In this document: in pieces, positions 1 to 10,608 of the stretch
How positions within the stretch are numbered: the first letter of the stretch is position 1
Layout: the number at the start of each line of letters is the position of its first letter
Assembly (NCBI RefSeq): GCF_014652795.1
Contig: NZ_BMZM01000002.1
Location: 62,001 to 126,000 of the forward strand
Length of the DNA stretch: 64,000 nt
DNA from: Kushneria pakistanensis
GTDB lineage: Bacteria; Pseudomonadota; Gammaproteobacteria; Pseudomonadales; Halomonadaceae
Direction: 5' to 3'
Notes under the pieces: model-generated
The model's database searches: none
The model's input: only the letters and a program-made list of their open reading frames with translations
Told to the model about the DNA's origin: nothing
Position numbers and translations under genes: made by a program

Positions 1-143
1 GTCTGGCCCGAGCCACCGACACCCTGCTGGGAAGACGTGCTGGTACTGTTGCTGACCTGTCCTGTAGAACCTGCCTGCTCGCCGGCCAGTGCCGGCGTGG
101 TGGCCAGTGCCAGAACGAAGGGTGCTATCCATGTCGCTTTCAT
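1..143 (-). CDS. Secreted protein, N-terminal part only
   Basis: The window starts inside this gene; only the first 47 residues are visible. They begin with a classic Sec signal peptide (MKATW, a hydrophobic core, then a likely cleavage after ALA near residue 20), followed by a Gly/Ser/Thr/Gln-rich stretch. The start at 143 is supported by AGGAGG five to six bases upstream on the minus strand. No family can be recognised from so little sequence; the product is probably periplasmic or outer-membrane associated. Its promoter would lie in the 144-514 region, divergent from the isocitrate dehydrogenase gene. Confidence 0.6.
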   Translation of the reverse strand, partial: MKATWIAPFVLALATTPALAGEQAGSTGQVSNSTSTSSQQGVGGSGQ

Positions 144-2752
<2,609 letters not shown>

Positions 2753-2794
2753 TGCAATAGGGTTTAACTGTCAGCGATGACAGGCCTGCATGAA

Positions 2795-2823
2795 AACCGG
2801 CGCCTTCGGGCGCCGGTTTTTTT
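2795..2823 (+). terminator. Rho-independent terminator after icd
   Basis: Perfect 10-bp stem AACCGGCGCC with a TTCG tetraloop (2805-2808), followed by a run of seven T. It probably also serves the convergent lipoprotein gene on the minus strand, since the 5' side is preceded by A residues. Confidence 0.93.
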
Positions 2824-2840
2824 ATGCCGACTGGAGGTAT

Positions 2841-3383
2841 CTAGCGACTCAGATCCACGTTGACCGAGCCGCCCTCCTTCACCCGCACCTGCTTGAGGAT
2901 GAACGGACTGCGACCCCGGCCCTCCGGCAGGGCCACGGTGCCGGCGACATAGAAGGTGCCGGCCGGAATGCCGGTGGCGGTGAAATAGCCGTTGCCGTCG
3001 GTGGTGACCATGTGGGTATAGGCCTGGGCACGCGGGTCGGCAGGCTCGACGCGCTGCCCGGCCAGTGCCTTGTCGGCGGCTTCCGCCGAGTACTCGGTGG
3101 CCGGTGCGATCGAGACCTTCTCGTGATCACCATAGGCGGTCTGTCCCGAGGTCAGCTTGTAGGCCAGCCGCCCCTTGATGGTGGCCGTGCCGGTTTTCGG
3201 GAGCGCAGCATAGGTCTCGGCCGGGAAGGGCACCTGGCGCTTGACGGTATTGTCGGCCGGCGTACTGCCCACCGTGCCCTCGCTGGACATGCCGGGGAAG
3301 TTGTCCGCCACCCTCTGGATGCTTTCACAGCCGGCCAGTCCCATCATTAACACAATTCCTGCCCATACCTGCCACTGACGCAT
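2841..3383 (-). CDS. Hypothetical lipoprotein
   Basis: A 180-residue protein with a lipoprotein signal peptide: positive start (MRQWQ), hydrophobic core, and the lipobox LAGC with the acylated Cys at about residue 19. The mature part contains a short segment (GYFTATGIPAGTFYVAGTVA) that resembles the beta-sandwich folds of carboxypeptidase-regulatory-like domains. It would sit in the cell envelope. AGGAGA lies nine bases before the ATG. It is convergent with icd and shares its terminator. No specific function can be assigned. Confidence 0.75.
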   Translation of the reverse strand: MRQWQVWAGIVLMMGLAGCESIQRVADNFPGMSSEGTVGSTPADNTVKRQVPFPAETYAALPKTGTATIKGRLAYKLTSGQTAYGDHEKVSIAPATEYSAEAADKALAGQRVEPADPRAQAYTHMVTTDGNGYFTATGIPAGTFYVAGTVALPEGRGRSPFILKQVRVKEGGSVNVDLSR

Positions 3384-3712
3384 CCCGGTTTTCTCCTGCG
3401 ATTGTCTGGGGTTTGATCGCCAAGCTTATCGCACCGTCAGGCGGCGTCCATGCCTTTTGATGTGTCGCCGTGATCCGGGCCTTTCCTGCGGGCGCGCCTA
3501 CCTTTCAACCGGCAGTATCAGGGGATGCTGAAGCCTGTCGTGGCGCTGGCCAATTTCCGGCTTGCCTATCAGGTGTTGCCGCCCGTGGCGGTCATGAGTT
3601 GCTAGAATGTCATGACCCTTCAAAAGGCTGCGTCACCAGTGACCGGCAATCGCTGCCCGGGGGTCGATACCCCCTGACGCCTGACGTCTTCCCGACACTG
3701 ACAGGAGCCACC
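3384..3712. other. Intergenic region with inverted repeat around a -10-like element
   Basis: 329 bases between the divergent lipoprotein and EamA genes. An 8-bp inverted repeat, GGTCATGA (3590-3597) and TCATGACC (3610-3617), flanks TAGAAT (3603-3608), which could be the -10 of the exporter promoter. No other gene is visible here. Confidence 0.4.
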
Positions 3713-4612
3713 GTGCCACTTCGCGATTTTTATCTGGTCCTGGCCGTCATCCTGATCTGGGCGTTCAACAACATCATGATCAAGCTGGGCCTGGTCGAGA
3801 TGCCGCCGCTTTTGATGACCACCCTGCGCTTTGCGCTGGTGGCGATGCTGATCGTGCCGTTCACGCGGATCACGCGCGCGCAGCTGCCGCTGGTGCTCAA
3901 GCTGGCCGCCAGCTTCGGGCTGATGCATTTCGGCTTTCTGTTCATCGGGCTCAACTACGCCGAAGCCGGTACCGGGGCGCTGCTGGTCCAGCTGGGCACG
4001 CCCTTTGCCACCATTCTGGCCGCCATCTTTTTGAAAGAGCGCCTGCGGCTGAAGCCGGCCATCGGCATGCTGGTCTCCTTTTCCGGCGTGATGGTGCTGG
4101 CCGGCGGTCCCACGCTACCGGGCCCGCTGGCGCTGACGCTTTTGCTGTTGAGCGCACTGGGCTGGGCGATCACCAACCTGCTGGTCAAGACAGGGCCGGA
4201 GATCGAGCCGTTGACCATGGCCGGCTGGCTGTCGATGTTTGCCATTCCACTGGTCGGGACAGGCTCGCTCCTGTTTGAACAGCATCAGTGGACAGCCATG
4301 ATGGAGGCCGGCTGGCGAGGCTGGGGCGCGGTCATCTACAGCGCCGTCATGTCATCGATTATCGCCTATGGCCTCTGGAACACCCTGCTGCGACGCCATT
4401 CGGTGGCGCGTCTCATCCCGTTGTCGCTTCTGACGCCGGCAGTAGTGGTCCTGCTGGGCGTTTTGATGCTGGGCGAGAGCATGGCGCTCAACAAGCTCAT
4501 CGGCGGGGCGCTGGTGGTCGGCGGCATTGCCATCATCAACGTGAGACGACTCAAAAAGGCCCCTGTAGTCACAGCTGAGGATGACGTACCGCTCAGAGCC
4601 CCGAAGCAGTAG
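3713..4612 (+). CDS. EamA-family (DMT superfamily) exporter
   Basis: A 299-residue inner-membrane protein with about ten hydrophobic segments arranged as two EamA repeats of five helices. It resembles the O-acetylserine/cysteine exporter EamA of enterics (motifs such as NNIMIKLGL near the start and FLFIGLNYAEAGTGALLVQ), so metabolite export is likely, but the substrate is not shown by the sequence. The frame is open upstream to 3470; GTG 3713 is chosen because ACAGGAG lies five bases upstream and the first helix begins right after it. It ends three bases from the convergent LacI-type regulator gene. A possible operator lies about 100 bases upstream. Confidence 0.9.
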   Translation: MPLRDFYLVLAVILIWAFNNIMIKLGLVEMPPLLMTTLRFALVAMLIVPFTRITRAQLPLVLKLAASFGLMHFGFLFIGLNYAEAGTGALLVQLGTPFATILAAIFLKERLRLKPAIGMLVSFSGVMVLAGGPTLPGPLALTLLLLSALGWAITNLLVKTGPEIEPLTMAGWLSMFAIPLVGTGSLLFEQHQWTAMMEAGWRGWGAVIYSAVMSSIIAYGLWNTLLRRHSVARLIPLSLLTPAVVVLLGVLMLGESMALNKLIGGALVVGGIAIINVRRLKKAPVVTAEDDVPLRAPKQ

Positions 4613-4615
4613 TCA

Positions 4616-5614
4616 TCAGGCCATAGGCGGGGCGACCGTGCCACGCTCGATCAGCGTTGGCACGAAGGGACTCGAGGGTGCCGGCGAGGCCCCCTCGATC
4701 AGGGCCAGCAGGCGATGCGCCGCAGCCTCGGCCATCTCTTCCAGTGGCGCATGAATGGTCGTCAGGGCCGGCACGACATGGCGCGCACAGGCCTCATCGT
4801 CATAGCCGATCAACGAGATCTGCTGCGGCACCTGCCAATTCCGGGCGCGCAATGCTGTCATGACGCCTAGGGCCATGTCATCGTTGCCGGTCACCACAGC
4901 CGTGACCGTCGTCCCGCGAGCCAGCAGGGTGGCCATGCCCTGCTCACCGCTGCGCTCGGTGAAATCACCCTCGATGATGGCATGCTCATCTGCCTCGATC
5001 CCTTGCTCGCGCAGGGCCCGGCGATAGCCGGCCAGCCGTCCGGCGGCGTCCTGCTGGCGCAGCGGTCCGGTCAGGCAGGCAATGTGGCGATGCCCCTGAT
5101 CCAGCAGATGACGTGTGGCCAGGTAGCCGCCGCACTCGTTGTCCAGATGGATACAGTGCGCGGCGATATCCGGCACCAGCCGATTGAAGACCACCATCGG
5201 CGTGGTGGTCGCCAGCGCCGCCAGCGTGGCATCTTCCAGCGCATCGGCATGCACGATCAATCCATCGCAGCGCCGCCCCAGCAGAAAGTCCACTGCCTCC
5301 TGCTCGCGTTCGGCCTCGCCGCCGCCGCTGGCCACCAGCAGGGAAACATTGGCCCGGCGCAGCGCCGCCTCCAGCGTCATCATGACCCGCCCCATGAACG
5401 GCCCGGCCAGATGGGAAATGACCAGCCCCACGCCGCCCAACCGGTTGGACGCCAGCGAGCGGGCAAACACGTTGGGGGCGTAGTGCAGCGCCGCGATGGC
5501 CGCCTCGACGCGTTCGCGGGTCTTCTGGTTGACCCGCACCTCGCCTTTCATGACACGCGATACGGTGGCGGGCGAAACGCCGGCATGGGCGGCGACCTCA
5601 CGAATGGTGGCCAT
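4616..5614 (-). CDS. LacI-family transcriptional regulator
   Basis: A 332-residue DNA-binding sugar-responsive repressor. Residues 2-21 (ATIREVAAHAGVSPATVSRV) form the LacI helix-turn-helix, followed by the hinge and a periplasmic-binding-protein-like sensor domain (ICLIGYDDE-type motif near residue 270). The ATG at 5614 is preceded by GAGGAG at six bases; the open frame continues 18 codons upstream without support. It is divergent from the GPH transporter and GH3 beta-glucosidase genes and a perfect 18-bp palindrome lies in between, so it very probably regulates them and itself. The same motif recurs at 23.9 kb, where no regulator gene is adjacent. Confidence 0.95.
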   Translation of the reverse strand: MATIREVAAHAGVSPATVSRVMKGEVRVNQKTRERVEAAIAALHYAPNVFARSLASNRLGGVGLVISHLAGPFMGRVMMTLEAALRRANVSLLVASGGGEAEREQEAVDFLLGRRCDGLIVHADALEDATLAALATTTPMVVFNRLVPDIAAHCIHLDNECGGYLATRHLLDQGHRHIACLTGPLRQQDAAGRLAGYRRALREQGIEADEHAIIEGDFTERSGEQGMATLLARGTTVTAVVTGNDDMALGVMTALRARNWQVPQQISLIGYDDEACARHVVPALTTIHAPLEEMAEAAAHRLLALIEGASPAPSSPFVPTLIERGTVAPPMA

Positions 5615-5752
5615 CGATACTCCTCGTTGATTCGGCCCTACTTGACCAGAAGCCCACACGCGCGGCAAGTCTGCTTCATGGTGTATACGCTGTAGTATTC
5701 CGACATATATGGGCCCAATGTCGCATGGTTGGAAAGCCTACCCTCACGCCAT

Positions 5753-5770
5753 CATGAAACCGGTTTCATG
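5753..5770. promoter_or_regulatory. LacI-type operator
   Basis: CATGAAACCGGTTTCATG is an 18-bp perfect palindrome with the central CG typical of LacI/GalR operators. It lies 31 bases before the transporter start and 138 bases from the regulator start, so it probably overlaps the transporter transcript start or leader. Confidence 0.85.
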
Positions 5771-5801
5771 ACAATCCGGGTGGACCGATGAGGGCGTATC
5801 A

Positions 5802-7124
5802 ATGCTGGGTACACAGGAAAAACTGAGTTACGGACTGGGTGATTTTGCCAGTGCCTTTACGTGGGCATCGCTGTCGCTGTATCTGATGTATTTCTATACC
5901 GATGTGTTTGATATCAGCCCGGCCGTGGTTGGCACGCTGTTTCTGGTCACCCGACTCTGGGACGCCTTCACTGACCCGGCCGTGGGCCTGCTGGCCGATC
6001 GCACCCGCACCCGCTTTGGTCGCCTGCGCCCCTACCTGCTCTTTTTCTCGCTGCCCCTGGGGGCAATGCTGGCGCTGACCTTCACGACGCCTGCACTGAG
6101 TGAGACCGGACGCATCATCTATGCCTTTGCAACCTATATTGCCCTGATGGGGCTTTACACGCTGGTCAACATCCCCTACTCGGCACTGCCGGTATCGATG
6201 ACCACCGATAACGACGAGCGACGCCAGCTGACCAACGCCCGAATGTTTCTTTCCTACATCGCCTTCGTACTGATCAGCTATGCCACCCTGCCGCTGGTCG
6301 AGTTTCTGGGCAATGGCGATGAGCAGCGCGGCTTTTCCCTGACCTATACGCTGTATGGCGTGATCACCTTCCTCGTGTTTCTGCTCACCTTTCGGGGTGT
6401 GCGTGAGCGCCATGTAGAAGGCGAAAGCGCCAGCAATCCGCTCAAAAGTTTCGCGCACATCGCCCGTGCGCGTCCGTTCTGGATCATGTTCGCCACCAGC
6501 ATCCTGATCTTTACCCTGATGCTGATGCCGGATTCGGCGGCCATCTATTTCTTCAAGTACTACGCCGATCAGGAGTCCTCGGTGTCGCTCTTTCTGGCGA
6601 TGGGCTACGCCAGCATGGTGGTGGGCGTGATCTTCAATCAGCTGATCATGCGCCGCTTCTGCAAGCGCCGCGTCATGATCGGCGCCAATCTGGCCTACGC
6701 CCTCGCGCTGGCCAGCTTTTTCGTGGCCGCCGACATGGGCATGCCCTTCTACTTTGCCGCCTTCATGGCCGCCAAGTTCATCAACGGCATCATCGCACCC
6801 ACAATGTGGGCCATGGTGGGCGATATCGCCGACTACGTGGAATACAAGAGCGGGCGGCGTGCGACCAGTACCACGACCAGCGCCGTCACCTTCAGCCAGA
6901 AGTTCGGCATGAGCATCGGCGGACTGGTCACCGGCGTGCTGTTCACCACCTACGGCTACACCCCCAATACCGAGCAGAGCGACACCGTACTGGTGTTGAT
7001 CAAATCCATGATGAGCGTACTGCCGGCCGTGGGTGCTGTGGGGGTTGCCATCCTGATGCTGATCTATCCACTGGGCGATCGCCGCATGGCCGACATCCGT
7101 ACCGCCAAGCCCACGGCGGCATGA
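5802..7124 (+). CDS. GPH-family sugar:cation symporter
   Basis: A 440-residue inner-membrane protein with about 12 transmembrane segments. The N-terminus (LSYGLGDFASAFTW) and the motif around residues 45-75 (RLWDAFTDPAVGLLADRTRTRFGRLRPY, quoted here as RLWDAFTDP and GRLRPY) are hallmarks of the glycoside-pentoside-hexuronide:cation symporters such as MelB and XylP. Imports a glycoside coupled to a cation. It is followed 42 bases downstream by a GH3 beta-glucosidase, so the imported sugar is probably a beta-glucoside such as cellobiose or gentiobiose that is cleaved inside the cell. An operator for the divergent LacI regulator lies just upstream. Confidence 0.93.
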   Translation: MLGTQEKLSYGLGDFASAFTWASLSLYLMYFYTDVFDISPAVVGTLFLVTRLWDAFTDPAVGLLADRTRTRFGRLRPYLLFFSLPLGAMLALTFTTPALSETGRIIYAFATYIALMGLYTLVNIPYSALPVSMTTDNDERRQLTNARMFLSYIAFVLISYATLPLVEFLGNGDEQRGFSLTYTLYGVITFLVFLLTFRGVRERHVEGESASNPLKSFAHIARARPFWIMFATSILIFTLMLMPDSAAIYFFKYYADQESSVSLFLAMGYASMVVGVIFNQLIMRRFCKRRVMIGANLAYALALASFFVAADMGMPFYFAAFMAAKFINGIIAPTMWAMVGDIADYVEYKSGRRATSTTTSAVTFSQKFGMSIGGLVTGVLFTTYGYTPNTEQSDTVLVLIKSMMSVLPAVGAVGVAILMLIYPLGDRRMADIRTAKPTAA

Positions 7125-7166
7125 ACCGGACCCCGACCCTCCATCAATCGACAAGGAAGCAAGCGC

Positions 7167-9437
7167 ATGCGCAACGTGACAACCCTCATCGAACAGATGA
7201 CGCTGGAAGAGAAGGCCGGCCTGTGTTCGGGCGATAATTTCTGGCGCACCAAGGGCGTTGAACGCCTCGGCATTCCAGCCATCAACCTTTCCGACGGCCC
7301 GCACGGACTGCGCGCCCAGGGCGAGGAGCAGGATCATCTGGGCGTCAACGAGAGCAAACCGGCCACCTGCTTTCCCACCGCGGCAGGACTTGCCAGCTCC
7401 TGGAGTGTGGATCTGCTCGAGCAGCTCGGCGCCGCGCTGGGTGATGAGGCCCAGGCCGAGGGGCTGCACGTGGTGCTCGGCCCGGGGGCGAATATCAAGC
7501 GCTCACCGCTGTGCGGACGCAACTTTGAATACTTTTCCGAAGACCCGCTGCTCTCCTCGCATCTGGCGGCGGCCCATATTCGCGGCACCCAGTCGCGCGG
7601 CGTGGGCAGCTCGCTCAAGCACTTTGCCGCCAACAATCAGGAGCATCGCCGCATGTCGGTGGATGCCCGCATTGATGAGCGCACGCTGCGTGAAATCTAT
7701 CTGGCAAGCTTTGAGCATGCGGTGAAGGAAGCCCAGCCCTGGACGGTGATGTGTGCCTACAACCGGGTCAACGGCGAATACTGCAGCGAACACCGCCGGC
7801 TTCTGACCGATATTCTGCGCGATGAGTGGGGCTTTGAAGGCTTTGTGGTCTCCGACTGGGCCGCGGTCAACGAGCGCGTGCCGGGCCTTGTCGCCGGTAT
7901 GGAACTCGAGATGCCGGCCTCCGGCGGTGAGCGCGATGCTCAGATCGTGGCCGCCGTGCGCGAGGGTCAGCTGGATGAGGCCGTGCTGGATCAGGCCGTG
8001 GCGCGTCTGCTGACAGTCTTTTTCAGGGCGGTGGACGCTCGTCTGGAAGACGCCGGCTTCGACGCCGAGGCCCATCACCAGCTCGCCCGGCGCATTGCCC
8101 GCGAAAGCATGGTACTGCTGCAAAACGATGGCACCCTGCCGCTGGCCAACGAGCAACGCGTGGCGGTGATCGGGGAATTTGCCGAGCGCCCGCGCTATCA
8201 GGGCGGCGGCAGCTCGCATGTCAATGCCACCCGCGTCGAACCGCTGCTCGAGGCACTCGAAACGCGAGGCGCGAGCTTTGACTATACAAAAGGCTTCGAG
8301 ATCGACCGCGATGCGCCCGATCAGCAGCTCGAGCAGGACGCAGCGACCGCCGCAAGCCACGCCGACGTTGCCGTGCTCTGCCTGGGGCTACCCGACCGCC
8401 ACGAGTCGGAAGGCTATGACCGCACCCATCTGGATCTGCCGGCCAACCAGCTCGCCCTGATCGAGGCGGTCACCGCCGCGCAGCCCAACACCGTGGTGGT
8501 ACTGGCCAACGGTGCGCCGATCGTGATGCCCTGGGCCGGGCGCGTCAGCGCCATTCTTGAGGGTTATCTGGGCGGTCAGGCCGTCGGCGCCGCCGTGGCC
8601 GATCTGCTCTACGGCGAAGTCTCCCCCGGCGGCAAGCTGGCCGAAACCTTTCCGCAGCGGCTGGAGGACAACCCGGTCCATCTCAACTTCCCGGGCGAAG
8701 GGGACGTAGTGCGCTACGGCGAGGGCATCTTCGTAGGCTATCGCTACCATGACACCCATGATGTCGCACCGCTTTTCCCCTTCGGTCACGGCCTGAGCTA
8801 CAGCCACTTTGACTACGCCAACCTGACGCTCTCCGCCGACACGTTCAATGGCGATGACCAGCTCACGGTGAGTCTCGATATCACCAACAGCGGCGAGCGC
8901 GAGGCCAGCGAGATCGTCCAGCTCTACCTGAGCGATCAAACGCAGACCGTGCCAGTGGCGGCGCAGGCCCTGCGCGGCTTTGACCGGGTGACGCTGGCCC
9001 CTGGCGCGACCGAACGGGTCGAGATGACGCTGTCGCGACGTGATTTCTGCTGGTATGACGCCGAGCGCGCCGACTGGCGCCTGCCCACCGGCAGCTTCGA
9101 GATTCGCGTGGGGGCCTCCTCGCGTGATATTCGCCTGACACAGTGTCTTGAGGTGCGCGGTGACAAGACGCCGCTGCCGGCAATCGATCGCAACACCCTG
9201 CTGGGCGATCTCAAGGCTCATGACGGCGCCGTTCGTATCCTGCGCGAGCACCTTGCCGACATCGCCGAGGAACTGCCCATGCTCAACGACCTGATGGGCA
9301 GGGGCGGCGGTGACGACCTGATGGACGCTATGGGCCACTACCTGCCACTGCGCGCCATGATCTCCTTTTCGGGCTTCACCGAGGCGCGGCTCGAGGCGTT
9401 GCTGAAGGATCTGCGAGCTACTGCGTCTGCTGATTGA
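7167..9437 (+). CDS. Beta-glucosidase, glycoside hydrolase family 3
   Basis: A 756-residue GH3 enzyme without a signal peptide, so cytoplasmic. The N-terminal barrel carries NLSDGPHGLR and KHFAANNQE, and the catalytic nucleophile Asp sits in FVVSDW near residue 230. The alpha/beta sandwich follows (EGYLGGQAVGAAVADLLYGEVSPGGK is the usual block; key part GGQAVG), then a fibronectin III-like C-terminal domain (residues about 560-650). A short helical tail of about 80 residues with DLMGRGGGDDLMDAMG extends beyond it. AAGGAA precedes the ATG. It very likely hydrolyses beta-glucosides imported by the upstream symporter in the same operon. Confidence 0.95.
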   Translation: MRNVTTLIEQMTLEEKAGLCSGDNFWRTKGVERLGIPAINLSDGPHGLRAQGEEQDHLGVNESKPATCFPTAAGLASSWSVDLLEQLGAALGDEAQAEGLHVVLGPGANIKRSPLCGRNFEYFSEDPLLSSHLAAAHIRGTQSRGVGSSLKHFAANNQEHRRMSVDARIDERTLREIYLASFEHAVKEAQPWTVMCAYNRVNGEYCSEHRRLLTDILRDEWGFEGFVVSDWAAVNERVPGLVAGMELEMPASGGERDAQIVAAVREGQLDEAVLDQAVARLLTVFFRAVDARLEDAGFDAEAHHQLARRIARESMVLLQNDGTLPLANEQRVAVIGEFAERPRYQGGGSSHVNATRVEPLLEALETRGASFDYTKGFEIDRDAPDQQLEQDAATAASHADVAVLCLGLPDRHESEGYDRTHLDLPANQLALIEAVTAAQPNTVVVLANGAPIVMPWAGRVSAILEGYLGGQAVGAAVADLLYGEVSPGGKLAETFPQRLEDNPVHLNFPGEGDVVRYGEGIFVGYRYHDTHDVAPLFPFGHGLSYSHFDYANLTLSADTFNGDDQLTVSLDITNSGEREASEIVQLYLSDQTQTVPVAAQALRGFDRVTLAPGATERVEMTLSRRDFCWYDAERADWRLPTGSFEIRVGASSRDIRLTQCLEVRGDKTPLPAIDRNTLLGDLKAHDGAVRILREHLADIAEELPMLNDLMGRGGGDDLMDAMGHYLPLRAMISFSGFTEARLEALLKDLRATASAD

Positions 9438-9461
9438 TGCCAGGCCCGATGATGCACCACT

Positions 9462-9497
9462 GCTCCATGCGCTGCTTTGGCCTGCAGCGCATGGAGC
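9462..9497. terminator. Long perfect hairpin after the beta-glucosidase gene
   Basis: GCTCCATGCGCTGC (9462-9475) pairs with its exact inverse (9484-9497) across an 8-base loop: a 14-bp perfect stem. No T-run follows on either strand, so it may act as an RNA 3'-end stabiliser or weak terminator rather than an intrinsic terminator. Confidence 0.5.
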
Positions 9498-9705
9498 CAA
9501 TGGCCTGGAGGGATGGGCGACCCGGAAATGAGCAGCTGCCCTTGCAGACCCGCGAGAGCCTGCCCTGGGGAGGGTCGATGCAGGGAAGGATCAGGCTGTC
9601 AAAATGCTCGACCAGCACAGTCAATCGGCACGGTCCTGTCAGGAGATGACGCGACAATGTGACTGTCCGCACCGACTGCTCGGCGTGACGGCGTTTCCTT
9701 GTCCA

Positions 9706-10023
9706 TCATGGCTGGTGGGTCAGTGTCCTTTCGACGTCAGTAAGCCTTTGGTTCATCTCGTCAGCATCCTGTCGACTGATCGTTCCGTTACGGGCCTGTA
9801 AATTCCCTGCAAGCGTCTGCACCTGCTCTACCGAAAGATGCAGCTCGTCTGCCTGTTTTCTGGACAGGCTGTGTTCCTTTGCAGCGACATCTATTCGTTC
9901 ATTCAATGAAGCCGCGCGGTGTTGAAGGTATTCGCTGTCCGTTTCCAATGCCTGTTGGGCGTGAACAGGCATACCAGGCAATAACAGGGGCAACAGGGCT
10001 GACAGCAATAGTGTACGACGCAT
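9706..10023 (-). CDS. Small secreted protein, unknown
   Basis: A 105-residue protein with a Sec signal peptide (MRRTLLLSALLPLLLPGMPVHA, cleavage near residue 22) and a helical, charged mature part. The mature sequence shows the pattern RID-AAKEHSLSRKQADEL followed by NGTISRQDADEMNQRL, i.e. two copies of a 'residue-x-G/S-x-(L/I)-(S/T)-x-x-(E/Q)-A' helical hairpin seen in many small periplasmic proteins of unknown role. AAGGAT is seven bases before ATG 10023, which is why longer upstream frames are rejected. It stands alone. Confidence 0.65.
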   Translation of the reverse strand: MRRTLLLSALLPLLLPGMPVHAQQALETDSEYLQHRAASLNERIDVAAKEHSLSRKQADELHLSVEQVQTLAGNLQARNGTISRQDADEMNQRLTDVERTLTHQP

Positions 10024-10374
10024 GGTGTTATCCTTTTGATGGATGTTGCGACTACCCGCCAGCGGTATTTCGAAATGAGGTTGCTTTACGCCCGCATTCA
10101 AGCACCGAAGGCATTGATCCCCCCAAGCCATGGTGACGGACCCGGCCAGAGTATCGGCGCAGATTTATCACAGGGTGTGTTTGCTTTAAAGAGCCCTGAC
10201 GACGCAATTTCGATCCTGTCGAGGCCGCCAACGCCTGTCCCCGCTTATAACTGATAACTGACCTTGATCGGCGCTGCGCCAGACGGCGTAACGCGCTGCA
10301 CTGAACACGCCGGATATCTTGGGTTCCTGTCGAAATAGCTGTATATTTAAACAGTATTCGAAAAGGAGTCCGGG
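10024..10374. other. Intergenic region upstream of the LexA-box ORF
   Basis: 351 bases without a supported gene. The 3' end carries a promoter overlapped by a LexA-type box (see the next entries). The remainder shows no clear structure. Confidence 0.4.
10319..10354 (+). promoter_or_regulatory. Promoter overlapped by a LexA (SOS) box
   Basis: CTGTATATTTAAACAG at 10339-10354 fits the SOS box CTGT-N8-ACAG with an all-A/T centre, as in the gammaproteobacterial consensus. TTGGGT (10319-10324) and TATATT (10342-10347) are separated by exactly 17 bases and could be the -35 and -10, so LexA would cover the -10. The next feature is a ribosome binding site and a short ORF 21 bases downstream. Confidence 0.75.
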
Positions 10375-10512
10375 ATGCCTGCCGTTCTCACATCTGGTCA
10401 TGCGGCCGGCGAAAGACTGTCCGGCTCCCCGATGGACGTCGCCTGTGTCGCTGACCTGTGGGCCAGCGACGTTTGGCACCGGCATCGCTCCCTGCCCTCC
10501 TTTTCAGCCTGA
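10375..10512 (+). CDS. Short ORF behind a LexA box, unknown
   Basis: A 45-codon frame (MPAVLTSGHAAGERLSGSP to LPSFSA) that starts six bases after AAGGAG and about 20 bases after the end of a near-ideal LexA box. This combination of operator, promoter, ribosome binding site and ATG is what a real SOS gene start looks like. The peptide has no signal peptide or membrane helix and I do not recognise it. It could be a genuine small SOS protein or the surviving N-terminus of a decayed SOS gene (for example of the sulA or imuA type). The downstream oxidoreductase starts 97 bases after its stop and could be co-transcribed. Confidence 0.5.
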   Translation: MPAVLTSGHAAGERLSGSPMDVACVADLWASDVWHRHRSLPSFSA

Positions 10513-10608
10513 AGACACCCTGTGCCGGGCACTGCGCCACATCCTGCGTCGTGGTCCCTGGATCGGCCCTCACTACCATAGAACAATGCAACAGGAGGAT
10601 TGACTGAC

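Noticed and set aside
5799-7469. 556-codon open frame on the minus strand
   Set aside because: Antisense to the GPH symporter and the start of the GH3 gene; no start signal and biased composition.
9418-9672. 84-codon minus-strand frame overlapping the GH3 end
   Set aside because: It overlaps a real gene and the long hairpin, has no ribosome binding site and cannot be matched to a family.
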